NCBI RefSeq assembly: GCF_030272615.1
Contig: NC_081408.1
Span: 200,968,341 to 201,032,340, forward strand
Length of the DNA stretch: 64,000 nt
Reading direction: 5' to 3'
Source of the DNA: Cryptomeria japonica
Lineage: Eukaryota > Streptophyta > Pinopsida > Cupressales > Cupressaceae
The notes under the pieces are model-generated. The model was given only the letters and a program-made list of their open reading frames with translations. It was not told the origin of the DNA and searched no databases. Of the stretch, positions 22,259 through 33,418 are shown piece by piece (within the stretch, counting starts at the first letter, position 1; every line of letters begins with the position of its first letter). The translations under genes were made by a program, and so were the position numbers.

Positions 22259-25071
22259 ATGGATTTGCATAGTGACATGTCTATTGAAACAAGGTTCCAA
22301 GCACCAATGATGCAACAAAGTTTGACGTATCAACCAACAATGCAATCAAATTTTAATCCAAGGCAATTACAATTATATTCAACCCAACAACAAGGCAATA
22401 TCGATCAAACTTATCACGATGATGTAAATGTCCAAATACAAAAACTAGAGGAGAAGCTAGCTCAAGAAAATGAGATATTGGAACAAAAAGTGAAAAACAT
22501 TGCGAAGAATAGATCACAAGTATCCAAAATGTTTCAAAAATTTCTAGGTCGAAATCCAAATATTGAGCCAATTGATGTAAGATCCCTTCTTGAATGGTTA
22601 GACATACCAGCTCTTCTCTCCCAAATAGAGATGATGAAACAATTTAAAGAAAAGAGACAACATCAATTTCAACATTATGCTCCTCCACAACAAGAACAAG
22701 AAGGTGTTTACTATCAATCAGATTTTCAACCAATACAACCAATGGTTCAACCAATTGTTCAATGTATACAACCAATACAACCAATGGTCCAATTTCAACA
22801 ATATGTCCAACCAACTATACAATGTCAACAAATGGTTCAACCAATGGTGGAATATCAACAAGTTCAATCAACATATCAATGTCAACAACCACCACCAAAC
22901 ATTCAAAAACAAAGGTTGCAGCACACACCAAGCCAAGTTTCAAACATGTCAGAACAATTGAACCAAGTCCAATATCAAAACATGACATTAGATCAGAACC
23001 AACTCCTTGCCAAACAAGTTCAAATTCCAGATACAACTATGTCAAAACCTCAAAAGAAAGGTGGCTTTATTGCAATGCTCTTAAGGAAACTACCAAGTGA
23101 GTTCTTTGAGGAAGATCAAGATAATACAACTATGTCTAGCAATGCCTCATCCCCCCACAAGCAAATTGACTCTCCAGTGGCATCTATTCCTACACCTCTA
23201 GAAGTTTCACAAGAACCTTCCATATTGTCCTCATCAAACAATACACCCAAGGATGAAATTATCCAAGAGCTATCCATAATTGATTGCCACGATAATCCAA
23301 TTCATGATGTACATCCTTGTCATGTTTCAGAAATACAAGACCCAATGCCACCATGCACTTTATTGCCATTACCTGTTTTAGAGGACCCCATTCAAAGTCC
23401 CTCTTCCTCATGTTCAAGCATTGATTCCTTGCCAGAATCCATCACAAATGTTCAAAGTCATTTCCTTCATGCCAAAACATTGATTCCTTGTCAGAATCCC
23501 TCATGCATATCCAAAGTCCAACCTCATGTCAAGAGGATAATTTAGAGCATGAAGAAATGTGTCTTGAAACAGATCAAGATCAAGATTTTGAAACCTTATC
23601 ATCCCATCCAATTGTTGACCAAGACCCCATGTTCCCAGACACTCACACTGATTCCCCTATTCTTGTCCATCCTATCCAAAGTCCTATTGACACTCCATTC
23701 CCCGAGCAAGATCAAGATATCCTAGTCCATCCAATCCCAAATGATCCCCTTCCATTTCATGAACAAAATGTCCTTTCAAATCCCATTGACATTCCACTTC
23801 CTAAGAAAAATCAAGATATTCCTTCCATCCTTTCCGATGATCCCATTAAAAGTCAAGAGCAAATCACCTTTAAAGAGGATTCCAATGATCTTCCTCCTTG
23901 TCAAGATCAAATTATTCCTTCAGATCCTCCACAAGATCCACTTGTTCCTCCATCTCCACATCCTAATCTAGCATATATACTCCAAGATCACATTTCTTTT
24001 GATGATCCCATTATTTCTCCCATTCCATCTCTTGAAGAGCCTATCATTGAACCATGTCCACTACACAATCCTAGTCCCCCTCATGATCCTAATCCCACTC
24101 ATGATTCTAACGTGTCAGTGCAAGATGTTCATGAACCCATGACATGCACAATGGGTTCTTCCACTTTGGTCAAATCCGATCCACTTCAAGATCTCATTAT
24201 TTCTCTCATATCGTATCCACCTCATAATGGACTCACGTCTTCTTCCCAAAGAAAAGAGTATCCTACAAGTCAAGATATTCATAAAGGCAAAGGAGTAGAC
24301 CTTCATGAGAAAGAATCCCTCCATATCAAAGAAGATCTTAAGGCTCATGTCTACACAACTCACTCTCAAGACATTGGTATCCCCCTATCAAAATCAAAAC
24401 ATACACCTTACCCATCACACCTTCCATCCATCTTAGGTCCTTATATCCCTTCATTCTCTATGCAAGGTCAACAAAGGCACACATCCTTGAGTAAATTTCA
24501 TCAATCCAAAATAAGTCCATTTCATTCATATCCATCCATGCATTCCTTTCCTCCTCCAAGCAATTTGGATGCCAAGTATAAAAGTCATAAGTCTAGAAAT
24601 CCACATGTATTCAAGGATCAACATGTCCAATATAATCGACATGTCAAAACAAAGAACAATATTATCTATAAAGAAAAAGAAATATCCAAAAGGCCACAAA
24701 GGCCAACTGAGCAAAATAAAGCAAAGTCAAAATATATATGGGTTCCTAAATCCCTTGTGCAAGCAATGCACTCCAAGGAACCACAAAAGCATGAAAAATT
24801 AGAAAGCATGTGGAACCTGAAGAAGCTCTTTGAAGCACAAAAAGAACAATCCAGATTAGCATCTAAAATTGCTGTTCCTCCATCCAAACCTTCCAAGTCT
24901 ATTTCTCCACCACCTTCTTCATCCGTTTTGGGCCCTTATGTCCCAAAATCCATAGTCGTTCCTTTGTCAAAATCTCAATATCCAAAATACATTGTTCCTC
25001 CATCAGTCCATCACCCCTCAAGGTGTGTGCCAATGTCGATCTTGCCTTCATTTCCATCCACTCAAGCCTAA
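22259..25071 (+). pseudogene. N1 ORF: Gln/Pro-rich disordered protein, unknown function (one frameshift)
   Basis: The start ATG at 22259 (MDLHSDMSIETRFQ) is chosen because the frame matches N1' from there on. One frame runs to about 23470; a one-base deletion relative to N1' then shifts coding into the frame that ends at 25071, giving about 937 codons in all. Order: a Gln-rich N-terminus; a predicted coiled coil (QIQKLEEKLAQENEILEQ, about residues 59-76); a conserved block with VRSLLEWLDIPALLSQI; and a QP/QPM low-complexity stretch (residues 150-215). Then come KKGGFIAMLLRK and EFFEED, a long acidic Pro/Asp/His/Ser region, and a basic tail with WVPKSL. No zinc knuckle, protease, RT, integrase, signal peptide or membrane segment is visible. 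I do not recognise the family. Confidence 0.75.
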
Positions 25072-25389
25072 TTCTTCCAATACCCTATCCATTATCCAAT
25101 GCATATTTTCCATCCTTCCATCCCTTTGATCCAATCCTTTGCATAAATCCTTGCCTTAGTTTCATCTCATTTTCCATGTCCTTATCCTACCAATGTCTTT
25201 GAGCATACTTTCAAAGGTCATGGTCAATTTATTTCAAGGTTACTATCCAAAAAAAAAAGATGTTTGAGTCCTTCTTCCATCCCCTATCATGTGTCCATCT
25301 TCTATTGAAAAAGTCAAAAAATTCAAAAGAAAAAAAAAAAGAAAAAAAAGAAAAAGAAAAAAAAGTAAAGCAAAAATAATTCGTCCACT

Positions 25390-25457
25390 GGTGAAAACCT
25401 AGTAAACAGGTGCCTTGGGCAAGTACCGTGATGAAAACCTGGCAAATAGGCATCATG
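25390..25457 (+). other. Twin RNA hairpins in N1 3' UTR
   Basis: Hairpin 1 (25390-25414): outer GGTG/TGCC, AAAA bulge, inner CCTA/CAGG, loop GTAAA. Hairpin 2 (25427-25457): outer CGTGATG/CATCATG (7 bp with one G-U), AAAA bulge, inner CCTG/TAGG, loop GCAAA. N1' has the better-paired versions, and G has covarying ones. A cis-acting RNA signal is likely; its role is not shown by the sequence. Confidence 0.65.
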
Positions 25458-26104
25458 CGTAATCTATGAACTTCTTGCATACCGTACTTGAGGGCAGGTT
25501 TCCTCCTTCATATCCTATTTCCCTTCATTATTCTATCATACCATGTCATACTCCTTCATGTCCTATTACCCTTCCTTGTCCTATCATCCCTCATGTCCAT
25601 TTTCCCTTTCCACCTTTGATCTTAACAAGGCTAACGATCTTCATGAGCATCATGCATCTTGTTTGCAGCTTTCAGTCTATCATAGCTTTTGGTCATTTAT
25701 CCATTTGCTTATTATAACCTTTCATCCATATTCCCTAGCTTATTGCAACTTTCTGCCACTATCCTTTAGCCTATCCCGACCTTCAGTCCATGTCCCTTAT
25801 CCATTCTTGGTCTTGCTTATCCTATCCATATCTTATCACTATCCATACACTCTTTTTCATTCCTTGATCTTGATCTATCATAAGGACGCGAAATGCAAAA
25901 CATGGTTTCAAAAACCTCTTGACATGTCCCTCATGCCCTGTCACTGCTTTACATTGTCATATCTAGTCTCTTGTCCCATCACGCAATAGCCCTTGAAGAT
26001 TGCATCTGTATTGTCTCCATGATAAAAGGCCTTTGTCTTCCCTCTTTCCACCAACATTTCAGCAAGCCTGTTTATTCACCTATCATATTCCTTGCCTTGC
26101 TAGA

Positions 26105-26450
26105 CACTAGGGGAAAAAATCATAAAAATTGAAAAATGTCCTGAAAAAATCTCATAAAAATTTAAAAATGTCCTGAAATAAAAAAAAATTGAAAAATGTC
26201 CTGAAAAAAGTCACATAAAACATTTAAAATGTCCTGAAAAAAGTCACATAAAACATTTAAAAATGTCTTGAAAAAATCTCTAAAAATTTTAAAATGTCCT
26301 GAAAAATCTCATAAAAAAAATAAAAATGAAAAATGTCCTGAAATAATTCTAAAAATCAAATAATGTCCTGACAAAATCCCTAAAAATCAAATAAAGTCCT
26401 GAAAAAATGAAAACAAAAAAATTTCAAAACATTAAAATCCAAAAACAAGC
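26105..26450 (+). repeat. A-rich tandem repeat, core AATGTCCTGAAAAAA
   Basis: About ten degenerate units of 30-36 bp, each with GTCCTGA(A)n and a CTCATAAAAATT-like spacer. Shorter arrays of the same core sit at 51080-51200 in N1' and, more decayed, at 15215-15470 in G. Confidence 0.8.
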
Positions 26451-26841
26451 AATAAATATCCTCTTGGTGCATAAGACAGATCCCTGAGTATACATTCAAC
26501 AACACGCAATCCAACATTGTGCTTTAATGAAATCACGCATTAAGAGATAAACTCTTTCCATCAAACCAGACATTCCAACTGATCAAAATTGTCATATCAA
26601 TCAACCTCAAAATCATTTGTCCTTGTCTCTACTATCATGGGTCTTATACAGGGTGTGGTATACTCGAAACCAGACTATGTCCTGTCTTAGATGGGGTATC
26701 AAATGTCTTGAAACCAGACAGCATGATCGTCCTATCAGCACTTTCAACTTTTGACAATGAAGATCAAGGTGTTTGTTTCATTTGTTGGAATTTGTGCATC
26801 TTATCTTTTTATTGATTTATCTTTGGCTTCGATCATGTTCC

Positions 26842-28060
26842 TGTAAAGCGGAAAAATCGCGATCGAACCCTAGTTGCTCTCCCCTCTTCCAACTCCAAGG
26901 AGAGAGAAGGGAGGTTCGCTAGGATTCGATGGTTTTCACTTAGGGGGGGGACTTTACATTCAAAAGAGGGGTTGAAACCCACAAGATCCAATCCCACGCA
27001 ATGCAAGATTGGATGCTAAATGAGTTTCAAGGGTTAAGACAGCAAGGCTACCCTCTTTTGTAAAGAATGTGCATAGAAGAATTAGGCTAGGAATGCATAG
27101 AAAGTGACAAAGATTCGCTTTATAAACTGAGATAGGGATACAGTATGAAGCTGCGGACCTAGAATTAGCAGTAAAATGTTGATATGGCACTGTCCTGCAA
27201 ATTTGAGCAAAAGTTGTCGGGACGATGGCGCCCGGCGCCACGGTCCTCCGAAAAATCCGTGAAACGAAGGGGGATCTGTTCGTCTCTGCACAAGGATTCC
27301 AGATCTTCAATCTCAGTCGCATACCTGCAACCTACACACAGAAAAGCAAAGATGATTGGGGGGTTAGGGATTAGGGGTTTGCCTTTAGGTCAAACCCCGG
27401 TTTTGGAATTAACCAAGAAATGAGCAAGAGCTGTAAATGTAAATGACTGTAAAACAAGTACTAATACCTTGTTCTAAGGATGTTTGTATCCTTATGTGCG
27501 AAGGTTTAGATGTTGTATGTTGTATGTTGTAGTAGTATGTGATCTCCTCTTCAATGGTTGAATCCTTGTCTTGAATGCAACACTTAGCCTTGAATGGAGA
27601 CTTAGAAGGAATGCTTGAATGCTTGAATGCTTGAGTATAGTTTCCACGACTTTTTTCCATCATGTATGTGTATATCCAAATGAGAGAGGAAAATGTAGTT
27701 TATATACTTGTCATTTAGGGCTGATAGACTGATTTTCTCGACCTTAGGCCGACCAGGAAAGATAATTTTCCAATTTGCAAACATAAAGACCCGAGACCCC
27801 TTAGGAGACCGAGCCCAAAATAGGACCCAGGGACTAGGGTGCTGGGCACCCTGGTTCTGAGGGACCAGGGCGCTGGGCGCTCTGGTCCCACCTCCCGGGA
27901 CAGCAGAGTGCAAGGAGGTTCAGACCAGGGTACTTGAAAAATGCAGTTTTTGGTGTCGTGAGCAAGCTTCGGGGTCTCCATTCAGGTTGCATGTTGCATC
28001 GCCATCATGAAGACCGAAATGCAGTCGAAATTGCAAGTGTTGCAATTTTAGGACGCTACA
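26842..28060 (-). repeat. N2 3' LTR
   Basis: 1219 bp, nearly identical to the other N2 LTR. It carries GC-rich palindromes (27222-27245 and 27835-27895) in otherwise AT-rich DNA and a TATA-type sequence at 27706-27699 on the minus strand. Confidence 0.93.
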
Positions 28061-28801
28061 TTTAGCCCCCACTTTAGCGGGAGTATGTATGCTCATACTT
28101 CCGGTAAAGTACAAGGAAACAACATTAAAAAACTTTCACCACGTCAAGGAGGCAAGACACACCAAGCCCCCAGTGGAATAAGGATCTTACGACTTTGATT
28201 GACAAAGTAAAAGGGAAGATCACGAAGGAGAACCATGACTATCAGTAGTAAGGTTCCCTCACTATGAGTCATGCAAGAAAGATATCAAGAATTTTCAAGG
28301 CAAAGCTAAATTTGCCAAGAAATTCTCAAGTATCTTGAAAAGATATGAACGGGATGTATGCCCCCCTACGTTAAAGCAATCGCACATGCCTCACCGGGGG
28401 TGATTGTTTTAACGTAGTGATACACATAAGAATGAGAAAGGAAAGGAGCACGTTATCGCAAGGATTTAGCCCCCAAGTGTGAGATAAGCCCAAGGATAAT
28501 AGACACAAAACACAAAGCACGAGGTGACTTCGCTTTCCTTGGGGTCAGTATGCTGTATGATAAGTCATGTATATATCATATGTATGTATGCATAATTGTT
28601 CTTCATTCCCCAATCAAGGAAGGTCACCTAGAAGAAGGGAACACATGTGTCTTTTGAGTCAACATGAGAGAGATCGAGAGATCTCAATGCTTTGCATCGT
28701 CCTCAAGTAGACAACACTAAGGACAACAAATAGAAGAATGAGAATAACATATAGAAGAAGTAACAAAAGAGAGGAGGAGAGAATCTGCTATGCTAATGTA
28801 A
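28061..28801 (-). other. N2 3' non-coding region with polypurine tract
   Basis: Between the ORF stop and the LTR. It ends (minus strand) in AAAGTGGGGGCTAAA. No RT or integrase similarity on either strand. The plus-strand frame beginning at 28738 runs into the antisense of the Gag ORF and is a shadow. Confidence 0.7.
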
Positions 28802-31800
28802 CTAGTCTAGCACGTCATCTACCCCCCAATCTTGCTGATCAATGTTTCGAGAAGGCAGGGAACACGCTAGAGGAGGAACATTCAACACAACAGATGGAGC
28901 TATCACAAGATCCAAACAAGGGTTATGTTCATGTTCCGAGCCACATTGTTCTTGTCTAGGAGCTAGGATAAGTGCTTTAGAAAATTCATTAGATAAATGG
29001 TTATCAATATCAACAAGCTCATATTCACTATCAGAAGCAAGAGAAGTAATATTTTCATCATGAATAACATTTTCATCTATATCATCATCAAGATTTATAA
29101 AAATAGGATCTTTAACTCGCACAGGATCAAGACCATCATGCATCTTATGTTTAGGAGATTTAGGCTCAATGTCCGGCTGAGGAGAAAATGGAATAATGCT
29201 CGTTGAAGGTGTTTTTGGAGATTGCGAAGTTTGAGAAGCAGCTGCTTGAGCTCTAAGATGATGCTTTCGTCGACATTCACGTGCAGAATGATTTTGTCTA
29301 GTCTTAGTAGGAAGTGAAGAAGATTGAGGAGGAGGAATGTTCTCATCCTTATCACTTGGGTGTTTAGGTTGTGGTCTCTTAGGCTGAATAATAGGAGAAG
29401 AAGAAGGTCTCTTCTCTCTATAAAAGGAAGGAGGAGGAACTGCTCCATATAAAGGAGGAATTTTTGGTTTAGGAAGGAGACCAAGTCCATCATGATGAGG
29501 AGGTATAGGTCTACTTGTAGGAAGTTTATTAGACATAGACATAGTCACATCCATAGGGATGGGTTGGGAATCTTCTTGAGGAAAGACATTAGTTTTATCT
29601 TTCAAAGGAAGAACTTCCTTCTCAAGAATGATAGGAATGTCAAGTTTAGGTGTTCTAGGTTCACTTAAAGATAGGATCATATCTGTTTTCCACTTTTGAT
29701 AAGATTTGAAAAGATGATCACTTCGCGGAGGAAGGGATTGGAATTGTTTAGGACAAAAGTAATCAAGAGGAACACTAGAGGTTCTTTCAGCTGGTTTAAA
29801 GAGGCTATGATTGATAGTAACAATTTCACCATTATGGGGAAATTTCAAACACTTATGAATAGGAGAAGCAATAGCTTTCATGGAAGATAGCCAAGGATAG
29901 CCAAGCTTCACACGAAATTGTTCGGAAGATGGAATAATAGCAAAGTTCACATCAAGGGATTTGTTATAGACCTCAATAGGCAATGTAATAGAACCAATTG
30001 CGAGAGAAGAAAATGCATCAAATAGTTTCACAATCACATCTTTTTTGTCATAGATCACTTGATTCAATTGCAAAGTAAAAAGAAATTCTTCAGTAATAAC
30101 ATTAACCATGCATGAAGGATCAATAAGCACTCCATGGCAAGGTGTATTCTTGACTTTTGCAACTATATATAAAGGACCATCGGGTGCCCTAATGGTTTCA
30201 CTGGAATCAAATGTGATGGAAGGTTCTTTAGGGTTTTCTTGCTGCTCTACAAAGTTAATCACATTTGGAATCATAGACACAAGACCATCAGATGAAAGAG
30301 AGGAATCATTAGTCTCAACTGCATTAGAGGTATGAGAAGGTAATGGATCAGTGAAAATCTGAAGATTTTGATTAGGAGGAGCTACAGATGTATTGCCTTT
30401 ATCATTCACTCCAGAAATAGAAATAGTATTATTATCAATCAAATCTTGAATTTTACCCTTTAAAGAAAAACATTTTTCAGTATCATGCCCAGGCTGACGA
30501 TGAAATTGACAAAAGGCTTTGTTATCAAAATAAGGTGAAGTAATCTTTGCAGGATCAATTTGTCTTATAGGAGGAAGAGTAAGCACATTTTGTTCCAATA
30601 ATTTATTCATAATACTATGCAATGATTCATTCAAAGGAGTATACTTTCTTTCTTTCTTGAAAAATTTAGAAATAGGAGGCACATCTGATGCTGCATTCAC
30701 ATTGTTGTTGATGATGTTTTCATTGAATTTGATGGAGTCTCTGTTCAGTTTAAACTTCCCAAATGGTTGTTGACTGCTATCACCCTTATCACTCGGAGCC
30801 ATAGGATGTGATTGTTCCATTTGACTCACAGTCAGTTGATAATTGTGAAGAGTTGCACACAACTGTTGGAAGGAAGTAAACTCAAAAAATAGAAGTTTGT
30901 CTCGAATATCTTTTTGTAAATTAGAAATAAAGATTCTTTGAATATCATTGTCAGGCACTGGAAAAGAAATTTGAGCATACAAATGCTTATATCTACCAAT
31001 GAAATCAGTCACTTTTTCTTAAACACCCTGTTTACAATGCATTAAATCAATCAAAGTAACTTTAGGACTTATATTGTTTTGAAATTGTTGAATGAAAGCA
31101 TTTGCAAGTTGTTCGAAAGAAGTAATAGAATAGGAAGGCAACGAGCAATACCATTGTAGGGCTTTGTCTCTTAATGTTCTAGTGAATAGTTTTGCAAGCA
31201 ACCTTTGGTCATAAGCAAAATTAGTACAAATTGTTTGAAAAGTCTTAACATGTGTTAGAGGATCTCCTTTACCATTATAAAGCTCTAAATGCAGGATTTC
31301 AACATGTTTAGGAGGGATAGCTCGCACAATGTCAAGAAAAAGTGGGCTCGCAACATCAAATGTGGGCACACTAAACTTAGATTGATTCATAGAGGCAATT
31401 TGTTGCTGTAAAGAAGAGACAGTTTGTGCAAGATTGTTAATGGTCGCTTCAGTCGAAGAGTTCATATTAGATGTGTTAGATCGAGATGGAGGTGTTATGT
31501 TATTGAAAGAAGGTAAAGAGTAAGGTGGTGGGACCCTATGATAATTATTCATAGGAGATGATTGGACAGGAGGAACACTACAAGGAGGAATGGAATGATT
31601 AAATGAATTGCCCCCTTGCGTCATGTTCATTTGTGAAGATGTAATAGGAACACTCATTGAAGGAGTGAATGAAGAAGTCAGATTTAATGAAGGAAGAGGG
31701 TTAATTGAAAAGGAAGGATTGCCCCCATGACTAGTGATCACAGGAGGAATGTCTTGTGTAGAAGTAGCCATTATGTTTGATGTAAAGGTAGGTATGCTAG

Positions 31801-32245
31801 CAATAGAAGTCATCAAAGGAATAGAATGATTGACTTGTGTAGGAAGTTGTGTATAACCTAAAGTTTCGACACAACTCTTCATAGGCATCACGTTTGAATC
31901 CACAATGTGTAAAATACCACGCAAAATATCAATTCCATTCTTATCACTTTGAAGCATATGTTTTAGACCTTCAATTAAAGGAAGAGCTTGACTATCAGGG
32001 TATTCTTGAGACATCCATTGTCGAAAATCGTCAAATTGGTTATCCAATTTTGAAATTTGTTCTTCAGAAACCTCATGGAGAGCTTCTTCATCATTAGGAG
32101 GATTAGAGGAATTACCCATGTCCTTGTTAAAAAGGTTATTCAAATTAGGTTCCATCTCCTCAGTAGTTAAACCTCGGAAAGACTTAATTCTACGACTTCG
32201 TCTAACGGGAATAGTGTAAGTAGGGCTTATTGTTGTAAAACTCAT
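28802..32245 (-). pseudogene. N2 Gag and protease-like polyprotein (one in-frame stop)
   Basis: One frame of 1148 codons from ATG 32245 to the stop at 28802, interrupted only by a TAA at 31021-31019 (codon 409). Residues about 300-480 match the Ty3 retrotransposon Gag domain (ELYNGKGDPLTHVKTFQ, ALQWYCSLP, the stop, then VTDFIGRYK). Near residue 579 is CQFHRQPGHDTEKC, the variant Cys-His knuckle typical of Tat/Ogre Gag. Near residue 709 the protease active site reads LIDPSCMVNVI where functional enzymes have Asp-Thr/Ser/Gly-Gly. Downstream LGYPWL...KFPHNG matches the retropepsin C-terminal half. A Pro-rich tail follows. The stop lies in the middle of the Gag domain, so without readthrough both halves are useless. 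Confidence 0.85.
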
Positions 32246-33396
32246 GCACTAGAGAAGGAGAGAAAATTTTGATTTTAGAGGTAGCAATTTGCAGTAAAAT
32301 CAGCCAATCTTCTGGATTTAAGCTGTTAAATGCAATCACGACAGTCTCCCGAAATTTTAGAAAAAATGTCCAGGACCGTGGCGCTCGGAGTGCAACACGG
32401 TCCTTGCAACTTTTTTCGAAATTTGCAGGGATGAAAGGTATGATGATTTTAAAGCCAATCTGAAAAAAATTGAGTGATTTTACGATCTATAGATAGGCCA
32501 AATTAAAGTTGCAATCTCAAAATTGAACCCTACCCAGATTGTCGAAAAATGGAAAATTTGAATTTTGAAAAAAAAAAGGGAAACTGAAATTTTGAATTTT
32601 ATGATTTTAGAGGGAATGCCAAAAGCAATGCAAGTTTTGAAATTTAAAAATTGACTCAATTTCACGCAAAATTCAATTTTGAAAGCGGAAATCAAAGTTG
32701 TTGTAATTAAGCACTTAATTTCAAAAGTCACAAAATGTAAGAACTTGAATAAAGCACTGAAATTTTTAATGAATGTTAACGCACTTTTCAGATTTAGGAC
32801 AGTAAGAACACAATTTTGACACAAAATTTCAGTTTCAATGATTTTTTGAATGTTTAAAAGTCTTAATCCAAGCAATCACAAGACCAACTTTGACTGTAAT
32901 TTTGAAGGTGTTAAAATTGATAAAATCAGCCAAAATTCTGGATTTTAGTAGAAAAATACAGTGAGATCTTGCTCCCGAAATTTTGGAAAAAATGTCAGGG
33001 ATGATGGCGCTTGGCGCCACGGTCCTCGCAACTTTTTTCCAAATTTTTAGGGATGAAAGATATTGTGATTTTATTGCGGAATCCAAAGTTACAGCTGATT
33101 TGGAGATGTTTTGATCAGTGAAACTGTCGGACAAAGGTTGAATCAAGAGGGTTTCAAAAATTAGGGTTTTGACACTTAACCACTTAATTTTCAAAATTAA
33201 AACATAGATATGAATTGATAATTTGTAATAGAAGGACAGATCTGAAACAAGCATTAACAATTAAAAATTTCACAAGTTTAATTACTAAAAAGAAATTTTA
33301 GGGTTTTTATGCAATCACCTCTAAAATTTTGCAAAAGATCAAACATGGAAATGTAATCAATTTTTTTAGATCTAAGCATGAAAAATCAGAAAGGAT
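32246..33396 (-). other. N2 leader with an internal duplication
   Basis: About 1.15 kb untranslated region. Two related blocks of about 150 bp (32294-32455 and 32921-33075) share phrases such as CCCGAAATTTT, GGCGC...CACGGTCCT and GGGATGAAAG. The minus-strand frames 32480-33260 arise from T-rich composition and have no family match. Confidence 0.7.
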
Positions 33397-33415
33397 GTTC
33401 ACGTCGGGTTCACCA
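33397..33415 (-). other. N2 primer-binding site
   Basis: The minus strand reads TGGTGAACCCGACGTGAAC, three bases inside the LTR. It is the least decayed of the three copies of this primer-binding-site type in the window. Confidence 0.8.
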
Positions 33416-33418
33416 AAA

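Larger units (their letters stand above)
25072..26841 (+). other. N1 3' UTR, part before N2
   Basis: Non-coding. After the stop come an A-rich patch (25310-25375), twin hairpins (25390-25457) and a pyrimidine-rich stretch (25500-25990). A tandem block of about 34-bp units with core AATGTCCTGAAAAAA follows (26105-26450), then a GGTCTTATACAGGGTG block (about 26638-26735). It matches N1' 50079-51640. N2 interrupts it at 26842. Confidence 0.75.

Noticed and set aside
24115-24896. Minus-strand frames opposite the N1 ORF
   Set aside because: Antisense shadows of the Pro/Gln-rich frame; the sense frame is conserved between copies.
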